A stretch of DNA of 64,000 nt from Paraflavisolibacter caeni (GTDB lineage Bacteria > Bacteroidota > Bacteroidia > Chitinophagales > Chitinophagaceae): NCBI RefSeq assembly GCF_025628885.1, contig NZ_JAOTIF010000024.1, positions 1 to 64,000 of the forward strand, in the 5' to 3' direction. The translations under genes and the position numbers were made by a program. Below the pieces are notes generated by a model. It was not told the DNA's origin. It made no database searches and worked only from the letters and a program-made list of their open reading frames with translations. Shown piece by piece: positions 7,858-14,409 of the stretch. Position 1 is the first letter of the stretch. Each line of letters starts with the position of its first letter.

Positions 7858-8955
7858 TCAGGCTCCTGCGTATTGTTTGTGATCCAGAAAGGGATAATCT
7901 GTATATCCTTTTTCTTTCCCTCCATACATTGTTGCCCTATCTGCCGCATTTAGCTCTGCATTCAATTGAAAACGCTTTGGTAAGTCAGGATTGGCTAAAA
8001 ACAAGGCACCATATGAAATGATTTTTGCAATTCCTTTTTCAAGTTCTTCCTCTCCTGTTTCAGCATTATATCCACCGTTGGCGATGATTGTATGTCGGGT
8101 AAGTTTGCCAAAAGTTTCTAATACATTTTTAGGGTAATGAGGTAATTTATCCAATGGAAAAAGTGCGTTCATTAAATGGATATAAGCCAGAGGCATTTTA
8201 TCCAATCCGTTCATTAATTCAGTGAACTGCGCTGTAGGTTCATTATGAATAATGCTGTTGTAAGGGATAGTAGGAGATAGCTTAATTCCTACCTTGTCGC
8301 TGCCAATTGCCAGCACCATTTGCTCCATTACTTCCAATACAAACCGATTACGGTTTTCAATACTTCCTCCATATTCATCTGTTCTTTGGTTTGCGCTATC
8401 TGCTAAAAACTGGTTCGGCAGGTAGCCAAAGGCCGCATGAAGTTCAACACCGTCAAAACCTGCTTCCATAGCGTTGATGGCAGCCTGTTTGTAGTCTTGA
8501 ACAATTTGTTTTACTTCTTTAGTACTTAAGGCTCTCGGCGTTTCATAATCTTTCATTCCGTCGCCGGTGAAATGCTGCTGCCCCTCAATAGCTATTGCAG
8601 AAGGCGCTACAGGAAGTTCACCATTTTTAAGTATCGAGTGGCCTACCCGACCTGTATGCCAAAGTTGGGCATATATAACACTACCATTGTCATGAACGGC
8701 TTTAGTAACCTTTTTCCAGGCATCAATTTGTTCCTGTGTGTATAAACCCGGTGTGTAAGGGCTGCCAAGAGCTTGGTTGGAAATATTTATACCCTCGGAA
8801 ATGATTAATCCTGCACTAGCTCTTTGCGAGTAGTATAAAACAGTAACATCTGTTACCTCGCCTTTACTATTGGCACGGCTCCTTGTCATAGGTGCCATGG
8901 CCATTTTGTTTTTAAGCTTTAATTTTCCTAATGTTGTCTCACTTAAAATTTTCAT
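7858..8955 (-). CDS. Old Yellow Enzyme family alkene reductase (NemA/XenB-like)
   Basis: A complete 365-residue FMN-dependent ene-reductase. Family landmarks: AMAPMTRSRA (residues 19-28), the flavin-contact stretch GLIISEG, AQLWHTGRVGH (96-106), ELHAAFGYLPNQFL (171-184), and IANGGY near the C-terminus. Such cytosolic enzymes use NAD(P)H to reduce activated C=C bonds and nitro compounds, which fits detoxification of quinones and enones. Odd feature: the usual substrate-binding pair is His-x-x-Asn or His-x-x-His; here it is His173-Ala-Ala-Phe176, while the proton-donor Tyr178 is kept. It lies 51 nt after pirin and 46 nt before the SDR pseudogene, so these look like one operon. Confidence 0.92.
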   Translation of the reverse strand: MKILSETTLGKLKLKNKMAMAPMTRSRANSKGEVTDVTVLYYSQRASAGLIISEGINISNQALGSPYTPGLYTQEQIDAWKKVTKAVHDNGSVIYAQLWHTGRVGHSILKNGELPVAPSAIAIEGQQHFTGDGMKDYETPRALSTKEVKQIVQDYKQAAINAMEAGFDGVELHAAFGYLPNQFLADSANQRTDEYGGSIENRNRFVLEVMEQMVLAIGSDKVGIKLSPTIPYNSIIHNEPTAQFTELMNGLDKMPLAYIHLMNALFPLDKLPHYPKNVLETFGKLTRHTIIANGGYNAETGEEELEKGIAKIISYGALFLANPDLPKRFQLNAELNAADRATMYGGKEKGYTDYPFLDHKQYAGA

Positions 8956-9006
8956 TCTTTTTAATTTTGAATATTATATAATGAGGCCTGAGCGCCTCTT
9001 TTTTAT

Positions 9007-9744
9007 TTATAACTGATTACCACTATACATTCCTCCATCAAATTTTTCAGCACTTTCGTCCGTTACGAATAAAACCAGTTCAGCTTCCTTATCTAGGGTT
9101 CCAATCATAACGTCCTCATTTTTGATGATAAGGCTTTCCTTTTTATTCAATTCTATCTCTTCATTTATTTTTACGTTTCCTTTAAACACGTATAACAAAC
9201 AGGTAAGGTTATTTTTCGGAAGTTTGGGAAGCTGGATCCTTGAATTTATTAGAAGCTTTATATCATATAGCCACGTTTGGCTACTGAACTGAAACTTAGT
9301 CTCGGCGTCAGGGGAGGCAAGTAACCGCCAATTATTTTCACTGTGCATGCTGTCCAGATCATGAAAGATTACTTCTGGCTGTAAGTCTTTTTTGCCCGGT
9401 CTAATGAAAATTTGCAGTCCTTCCAACGGCTCACCCTCACCAATGATTTTTTCTTCATGAAAAAATGACCTCCCCGCTTTCATGAGCATCAACGTATTTC
9501 TTCCTATCGTCTTTACAAAACCTTCAGAGTCGCTGTGCTCTGCTTTTCCTGTTCTGAAATAAGAAAGTATTTCATCATTGATATGCGGATGCATGGCGAT
9601 GACCGTATTCCCATGAATCTCGGGATGATCGATCCTGCCGATACTTCCAATGCCTGTATCTGTCTTGGAAATAGCACGACCGGGATACAATATTTTTATT
9701 GGCCCGTTGCCGAGAAACATTGTGTTATTTATTTTCTGTAGCAT
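9007..9744 (-). CDS. Pirin family protein
   Basis: A 245-residue bicupin from the ATG at 9744; a TTG 36 nt upstream is less likely. The four metal ligands of pirins can be seen: His52 and His54 (AMHPHIND), His96 and Glu98 (FFHEE), with EHSDSEG between them. The C-terminal cupin (about 150-240) is less conserved, as usual. Several bacterial pirins have quercetinase activity or act as redox-responsive partners; the substrate here is not known. It is the first gene of the minus-strand stress cluster and is divergent from the HxlR regulator at 9879, with 134 bp between the start codons. Confidence 0.85.
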   Translation of the reverse strand: MLQKINNTMFLGNGPIKILYPGRAISKTDTGIGSIGRIDHPEIHGNTVIAMHPHINDEILSYFRTGKAEHSDSEGFVKTIGRNTLMLMKAGRSFFHEEKIIGEGEPLEGLQIFIRPGKKDLQPEVIFHDLDSMHSENNWRLLASPDAETKFQFSSQTWLYDIKLLINSRIQLPKLPKNNLTCLLYVFKGNVKINEEIELNKKESLIIKNEDVMIGTLDKEAELVLFVTDESAEKFDGGMYSGNQL

Positions 9745-9829
9745 GGTTGTATTTTTAGTAAAACCGCAAATAAGAAACAACCGTTTCTATTTATTTTTTT
9801 TGTATTAGCAAACTTAGACCAAAATGATA

Positions 9830-9878
9830 TACTTTTGTTACCTGTTACATAAAGGATACTGGTTACAAAAAGAATACT
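9830..9878. promoter_or_regulatory. Promoter and repeat operator between pirin and hxlR-type gene
   Basis: TACTTTTG at 9830-9837 fits the Bacteroidota -7 consensus TAnnTTTG on the plus strand. Two direct repeats follow: GTTACATAAAGGATACT (9844-9860) and GTTACAAAAAGAATACT (9862-9878), identical at 15 of 17 positions with 18-bp periodicity, ending exactly at the ATG of the regulator. This placement suggests binding by the HxlR protein and autoregulation. Confidence 0.5.
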
Positions 9879-10253
9879 ATGGCAAAAAAACATACTTGCA
9901 TAACTGGATTGGAAGATGAATGTGTTAAAGCAAGATTGACCATCCAGGATACCCTCGACGTTGTAGGTGGTAAATGGAAACTTATATTGATCTCCATATT
10001 AAGGGATGGCAAATTGAGGTTTCGGGAATTAGCTAGGGAGGCTGAAATCTCACCTCGAATATTATCCAAAGAATTGCAGGAGCTGGAAATGAATGGGCTT
10101 GTAAGCCGGACCGTCTGTAATACAAAGCCTGTGACCGTGGAGTATGCACTTACACCATATAGTGAAACGCTTTCTGAAGTAATTATTGCAATGCATAATT
10201 GGGGTAAGCAACATCGTGAAAAAGTTATTGAAAGGTCGAGAGCGGAATCTTAA
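9879..10253 (+). CDS. HxlR family transcriptional regulator
   Basis: A 124-residue winged-helix protein. It has the family core: DVVGGKWKLILISIL, then LRFRELAREAEISPRILSKEL (split here as helices 2-3, residues 47-67), LEMNGLVSRTV, and VEYALTPYSETL in the wing. Cys residues at positions 7 and 15, and Cys at about 85, are available for the thiol-based sensing known from relatives such as YodB and HypR; whether they sense anything here is inference. It is divergent from pirin-OYE-SDR, the arrangement typical of HxlR regulators controlling electrophile detoxification. Confidence 0.9.
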   Translation: MAKKHTCITGLEDECVKARLTIQDTLDVVGGKWKLILISILRDGKLRFRELAREAEISPRILSKELQELEMNGLVSRTVCNTKPVTVEYALTPYSETLSEVIIAMHNWGKQHREKVIERSRAES

Positions 10254-10560
10254 ATGAAAGATAAACAAAGGTCTCAGATCATACCGCGCTGCTTTCAGTA
10301 TCGGATGATTTATTGATGCCGTTCGCTTGCCCTGAAATCTGTTTGTTTGTCTGCTCACGCTCAGATTAATTCTCCCTACTGTGCCTGGGATAGAAGCAAG
10401 TACCGGAACTTGGGTTATTAAATTTTCTCTACGGTCCTCTGCCATGTTAACGTGTATTTGCCAATGACTGCATCTTAGAATATGCTCCATTCAACTTTCT
10501 GTAATCTTTTAAGCAATTCCAAAAGGTAAATGTCTTTGATCAACATACCGCTCAAAAACT
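10254..10560. other. Intergenic stretch, probably decayed sequence
   Basis: About 300 bp with stops in all frames except shadows. It continues the minus-strand pirin remnant (10561-10749) without recognisable pirin sequence, so it may be the site of a deletion or rearrangement. I see no gene, repeat or RNA in it. Confidence 0.4.
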
Positions 10561-10749
10561 TTATAGCTGCACCAAACCCACAAAACCCAACCTGCAGCCA
10601 GGTTGAAGAGTGGCATGATCCACTCTTCCCAGTGGTCCTATTCCGTTGTCGTTTGGGTTTTGCAGTTTCAGTCCTGGAGCAATCATGCGAATAATGAACT
10701 TGCCCTGGTTGATGATGTTTCGTTCGTTAGGTTGACTAATGAAGATCAT
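10561..10749 (-). pseudogene. N-terminal fragment of a second pirin
   Basis: From an ATG at 10749 the minus strand encodes about 62 residues. The segment IAPGLKLQNPNDNGIGPLGRV followed by DHATLQPG corresponds to the N-terminal part of the intact pirin at 9007 (ILYPGRAISKTDTGIGSIGRIDH). The frame ends just where the metal-binding HPH should come, and the remaining 180 residues are absent. It starts 23 nt after the DsbA-like gene, in the same direction, so cassette B once had its own pirin. Confidence 0.65.
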
Positions 10750-10771
10750 ACCATTTTTAATGTTACACAAT

Positions 10772-11683
10772 TTAGGCCTGGCAAACTCCTGTCCTGGAAT
10801 CACATGCCATAACACTTACTTTGGGGCCAATGAAGTAGCCGTTGCCCGCTTCCCGCCTGGTAATCTGATCCTTTTCATCAAGGGAGATCAGGATGCTTTC
10901 CAATTCCTGGTCACTTAAATCAAAGGCTGTCTGAATCTCCACGGGAGCTACGGAACCAAATGTAGCGATGAAGGACAGTATAGCCCCTTCGTTCACCATA
11001 AAAAGTTGTTCCCTGATTGCGCCCTCACTGAGATGGCTGATGATGGCCTTAAAGCCTTCATAACGTTGATAGCCACGCACCATCATTTCCTTTTCACCAT
11101 ACCTGATCAGAAAGGAAGGAAAGCCATGAGCGCCGTACTTTGCTGTTGTGGCCAGGTCCTGCTCAAAAGCTATTTGCGCGCCCTCACTGGTAAAATCGTT
11201 CAGAAAGCGACTAGCGTCCAGCCCTATTTCGGATGCCAGTTCTACCAGCACTTCGGTGGTATTGGTTTGTTTAGCCTCTGCCGCCGATGCTTCCCTGATT
11301 CGACGCAGGAATTTATTGGCTAGCACTTCATCTTGCATCAGGGCTGCTTTGTAAGCAATGTTTTGCGGATAGGTAGAGGGATGTTCTTTGGAGAAGAGCC
11401 TGAATCCTTCACTTTTAACGGGCATGCCGTGACGCTCCGAAGCTTCTACCCAGTGCCTGGCAATATTGCTATTGGATCTTTCCGGATCGCCACCAATGTT
11501 GTTGAAGTGGTCGTAAAAAGCGGTGATATCCTTTACAAGCCCACCCATAATAAAACTGATCTTTATCTGGTTTCCGTAGCGGGTCTCCAGTTTGCGTAAA
11601 GCTGGTTCACTACCCCAGCACCAAGTGCACACCGGGTCGGTAAACTCTATAATTTCAACTAATTTGTTCTTTTTGTTTTGCAT
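10772..11683 (-). CDS. DsbA/FrnE family thioredoxin-fold protein
   Basis: A complete 303-residue cytosolic protein (no signal peptide). The active site is Cys19-Thr-Trp-Cys22 in DPVCTWCWG, followed by the helical insertion of FrnE-type DsbA proteins and the cis-Pro loop HGFPSF at about residue 184. A C-terminal extension (about 215-303) looks like a small helical or winged domain ending in GVCQA with an extra Cys. Relatives act as thiol oxidoreductases or in organic-hydroperoxide and electrophile defence; the partner here is unknown. It lies 56 nt below the isochorismatase pseudogene, behind a hairpin, and is followed by the pirin remnant. Confidence 0.85.
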   Translation of the reverse strand: MQNKKNKLVEIIEFTDPVCTWCWGSEPALRKLETRYGNQIKISFIMGGLVKDITAFYDHFNNIGGDPERSNSNIARHWVEASERHGMPVKSEGFRLFSKEHPSTYPQNIAYKAALMQDEVLANKFLRRIREASAAEAKQTNTTEVLVELASEIGLDASRFLNDFTSEGAQIAFEQDLATTAKYGAHGFPSFLIRYGEKEMMVRGYQRYEGFKAIISHLSEGAIREQLFMVNEGAILSFIATFGSVAPVEIQTAFDLSDQELESILISLDEKDQITRREAGNGYFIGPKVSVMACDSRTGVCQA

Positions 11684-11701
11684 TTCCAGATTTTTTAAAG
11701 A

Positions 11702-11723
11702 CTCCGATGGTCATTTATCGGAG
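11702..11723 (-). terminator. Hairpin before the DsbA-like gene
   Basis: CTCCGAT (11702-11708) and ATCGGAG (11717-11723) form a 7-bp stem with an 8-nt loop. On the minus strand a short T stretch (TCTTT) follows. It lies after the isochorismatase pseudogene and before the DsbA-like start. Confidence 0.4.
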
Positions 11724-11739
11724 GCTGTTGAGAGATGAT

Positions 11740-12370
11740 TTAAACAAGGGCTTCAGTTTCTTTTGCAGCCAAAAATGAGCCGATCAAATTGCTGTAAAAG
11801 GGCAGGTGTTCACTCATGATGGCTCCCAGGTCTTGTCCAGTGGGATTACGCCAGTCACCTTGCAACTCTACACCAACAGCAACCCATGTGATCGGTATAA
11901 TGACCGCTTGAACCATATGAGCCACTGCTACTTCCTGAACCAACTTGTACCAGGTACCGCTTGCATCAATCACAGCGTACACTTCATAGCCATCCAGGAT
12001 AGCGGAGGGTGCTACAAAAGCTACACATATTTCGGTAGATACGCCAGCAATGATCAGCTTTTTACGTCCTGTAGCCCTTACCGCATCCACAAACTTTTGG
12101 TAATCCCAGGCATTGATCTCACCTGCGCAGTGGATCACTGGTGCTTCTGGGCGTGTTTTGTGATCACAGGCAGCACAGGACCATTTGGACTATTGGCTGC
12201 GCTTGTGGTAATCTTTGTAGGCAGATCAAAGGCTTTGGCCAGTTATGCCAGGGCTGTTATAGCTGTGAGGTACTAGGAACACTCTGATCCTGGATACCGT
12301 TAGAAAGTCCAGTTTGGTGATCGATGAAAAGTACGGCTACATTGTCGGCTGCTAAACGTGAAAAACTCAT
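11740..12370 (-). pseudogene. Isochorismatase-family hydrolase, decayed
   Basis: The ATG at 12370 begins MSFSRLAADNVAVLFIDHQTG with the catalytic-Asp motif. Then the frame breaks: another frame carries TAITALA-stop-LAKAFDLP, then TTSAANSPNGPVLPVI, and a third frame resumes EAPVIHCAGEINAWD and continues intact through VSTEICVAF (catalytic Cys) to the stop at 11740. At least two frameshifts and one in-frame TAA are therefore present. The family, the order of motifs and the length match the intact enzyme at 3653-4255, though sequence identity is limited. It cannot yield a full enzyme. Confidence 0.85.
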
Positions 12371-12414
12371 GATGATTATTTTTTAATGTTTTTAAATAAT
12401 GAATGAAGATTAGC

Positions 12415-12840
12415 TCAGGCTTGCTTTGCAGATAAAAGGTGAAAGGATCGGTTGTCTCTTTGTAAACTCACCAACTCTTTATTATCCTGCAGCTTTCTGA
12501 GCAAAAAGTAAGAGGTAAGTAGCAGCGCCAGAACGGCTCCGATGAACACCCCTGAACTGTAGTCACCTTTAGCGGCATGAGACCAATAGGCACCTACCAT
12601 GTCAATGGTGAAGCCTGCATAAGCCCATTCCTTCAGGCGGGGCAACTTCGGTACCAGCAGAACGATGAGTCCAATGATTTTTGCCACAGCTAAGATGTCC
12701 AGGAGATATTCTGGATAACCCAAGAAGTTGATCCCTTGAACGATTTGAGGATTTCTTGTGACATACATCACTACATTCATGGTGAATAGTGCACTCACTA
12801 AGAGTGTGGTTGTCCAATATGCTACTTTTACCTTTTTCAT
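12415..12840 (-). CDS. DoxX-like family membrane protein
   Basis: A 141-residue integral membrane protein from the ATG at 12840. Four hydrophobic segments are visible at about 7-27, 47-65, 72-90 and 100-118, with the family's LGYPEYLLDILAVAKIIG in segment two and ending in a polar tail. DoxX-like proteins lie in the inner membrane and are often linked to thiol stress or quinone handling; the biochemical role is not settled. The start is set by the MKKVKVAYW signal-anchor-like opening; an upstream TTG extension would pass through the operator. It is divergent from the HxlR gene at 13014. Confidence 0.8.
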   Translation of the reverse strand: MKKVKVAYWTTTLLVSALFTMNVVMYVTRNPQIVQGINFLGYPEYLLDILAVAKIIGLIVLLVPKLPRLKEWAYAGFTIDMVGAYWSHAAKGDYSSGVFIGAVLALLLTSYFLLRKLQDNKELVSLQRDNRSFHLLSAKQA

Positions 12841-12940
12841 TGTTTTTTCTTTTGTTGCCGACTCGTGAGTGTTACAGAAGGCGCCATTCTTTTGATCACT
12901 TTCGGCGGTTGTTTGTTTGATGACACAAAGCTCACTATAT

Positions 12941-12997
12941 TTGGTATACAAAGTATAGTAGTAGCCTCTGGTAGACTTGGTATACTTTAGTATAGTA
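12941..12997. promoter_or_regulatory. Duplicated palindromic operator for the second HxlR regulator
   Basis: Two copies of almost the same site lie 36 bp apart: TTGGTATACAAAGTATAGTA at 12941-12960 and TTGGTATACTTTAGTATAGT(A) at 12977-12997. Each contains a perfect palindrome, TATAC-AAA-GTATA and TATAC-TTTA-GTATA. They fill the region between the DoxX-like and HxlR genes, where the divergent promoters must be. Confidence 0.65.
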
Positions 12998-13013
12998 TCT
13001 AAATTGAAGTGAA

Positions 13014-13346
13014 ATGGAAAAAGAAAAGTTTATCGAAATACAACCCGTTAAGGATGCCTTTGACATTATTGGTGGTAAATGGAAGTTTCCTGTGATCTAC
13101 AGCCTGTGTTCAGGTAAGAAGCGGTTCAAGGAGTTGGAAAAAGACCTCAATGGGGTAACGCCAAAAGCACTGACAACTGTGTTGAAGGACTTGGAAATGA
13201 ACGGTCTGGTGAAAAGAGAAGTATTCCCCACCGTACCACTTACCGTCGAATACTCGTTGACCGACTATGGCAAGGATCTGAAGCCTGTTCTATTGTCCTT
13301 ACAGGAATGGGGCAAGAAGCACAGGAAAAGGATCATGGAGAAGTGA
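13014..13346 (+). CDS. HxlR family transcriptional regulator
   Basis: A 110-residue winged-helix regulator: AFDIIGGKWKFPVIYSL (helix 1-2), KRFKELEKDLNGVTPKALTT (recognition region), LEMNGLVKREV and VEYSLTDYGKDL in the wing, and a basic C-terminus. One Cys (about residue 32, SLCSG) lies at the position used for redox sensing in several HxlR proteins. It is divergent from DoxX-like and the rest of cassette B, and its upstream region holds two palindromes. It is similar in type to the regulator at 9879 but clearly diverged. Confidence 0.9.
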   Translation: MEKEKFIEIQPVKDAFDIIGGKWKFPVIYSLCSGKKRFKELEKDLNGVTPKALTTVLKDLEMNGLVKREVFPTVPLTVEYSLTDYGKDLKPVLLSLQEWGKKHRKRIMEK

Positions 13347-13781
13347 ACCGATTATTTCTGAAAACCCATAATAGTTTGAGCAATGATAGTTGATAAATCC
13401 ATTGCTGGCAGGTTAAGGCATGATTGTGGCAAAATAGTGTATGCAGTACTATAAATAACGCAAGAATAAATCAAAGTAAAAGTGCCGAAATATGTGCCGT
13501 TCAATTTCTCTTCTTCCATAATTGTTTACTAGTCTGTTATTGATCAAAATATAAAGGTCCATCAGGTCCCCAAACCAAATAGCAAGGATATTTCATTTAA
13601 CCATATCCGTTAGTAAATTTTAAGATTGATTTGGCAGAACCTGATTATTGTTTAGCCAAAATAAGATTTGAATCAAAATGTTAACTTCTGTGTTTCTTAT
13701 TTTGTAAATTTAAAGTGCAGTTCAGCTCTTCAAAATCCCATCAAAAACAATCAAAATTCGGTTACCAAAAATCACCAAAAC
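13347..13781. other. Intergenic stretch without recognised gene
   Basis: About 430 AT-rich bases. No gene, hairpin or RNA is evident. A weakly A-rich run (about 13730-13780, CAAAA/CAAAAT units) leads into the integrase remnant. Confidence 0.4.
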
Positions 13782-13904
13782 ATGAAAATTAACCAAAACA
13801 CATCAATCCTGTTTTGGCTGTTCAAACTCAAACAGTCAGAAGACGGCAAAATCCCCATTTACTGCCAGGATGCTTTAGCTTGCAGGATTAAATGGTTGCC
13901 ATGA
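13782..13904 (+). pseudogene. N-terminal fragment of a tyrosine recombinase (arm-type DNA-binding domain)
   Basis: The ATG at 13782 encodes about 30 residues with the start of Bacteroidota-type integrases: SILFWLFKLKQSEDGKIPIY, where the family reads 'FyLKkSK..kdGk.PIYlRiTv.GkR'. After IYC the frame changes to unrelated sequence and stops at 13904. The core catalytic domain is absent. It marks the remains of an integrated or conjugative element. Confidence 0.55.
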
Positions 13905-14110
13905 TGACTGTCAACTGCTTAATTGGAAGGCCGGCCGCCTTACCCTGCACCGTGTTGAAAGATCACCAGAAGAGCTCATCCTTGTTTTGGAAAGCCATTC
14001 CAAACATTGCCGCTGTCCTCTTGAAACAAGTTCAGCCACATTATCCTCAGCCACTACCAACGCATAATCATGGATCTGCCCTGCACGGAATCAAAGAATG
14101 TTCGTTCTGA
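13905..14110 (+). mobile_element. Degenerate ISL3-type transposase N-terminal fragment
   Basis: Read across frames, this region gives GRLTLHRVERSPEELILVLE, then HSKHCRCP, then HYQRIIMDLPCT. This order resembles the N-terminal zinc-finger part of ISL3-family transposases ('...CP.C......HSrY.RtL.DLPw.g'). The match is short and needs frame changes, and no terminal inverted repeats were found. It directly follows the integrase fragment, so two mobile-element genes are fused in ruins here. Confidence 0.4.
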
Positions 14111-14230
14111 CAACTTTTAAAAAATAAAGTAACAAAGTCTTATATTTCCATTGCCTGAGGTCCCAATTTTGTATTGGTAAATAGTCTCATACCTAAAACT
14201 TATGAGATTATGAAGAAACATTATTAGATT

Positions 14231-14407
14231 CATATAAATTGTGTTGATCAGCTTTTGGCCAATAAACCCGGCGGCCTCGGTTTTGGGTTAACAGCAACAT
14301 AGGATATTATCCGGTCAAATTATGTTGGAGTAAATGTAGAATCGGAGGACGAAAAGGGAAAATGTTTTAATTTTTTATTTGCTAAGAGCCAGCAGCAAGC
14401 GCTCTGA
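14231..14407 (+). pseudogene. C-terminal fragment of a sensor histidine kinase (HATPase G box)
   Basis: In one frame: LANKPGGLGFGLTAT, an in-frame TAG, then DIIRSNYVGVNVESEDEKGK and CFNFLF before the TGA at 14405. This is the classic end of a GHKL ATPase domain ('G.GLGL......I...gG.i.v.Se.gkGt.F.f.lP'). The rest of the kinase is missing and one nonsense codon is present. It ends two bases before the Omp85-like start codon. Confidence 0.55.
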
Positions 14408-14409
14408 AA

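Noticed and set aside
8983-9003. GAGGC/GCCTC hairpin followed by T6 between pirin and OYE genes
   Set aside because: The T run follows on the plus strand only, whereas both flanking genes are on the minus strand; the stem is just 5 bp.
10062-10490. 142-codon minus-strand open frame opposite the HxlR gene
   Set aside because: Half of it is the antisense of a well-supported HxlR gene; no recognised domain in the remainder.
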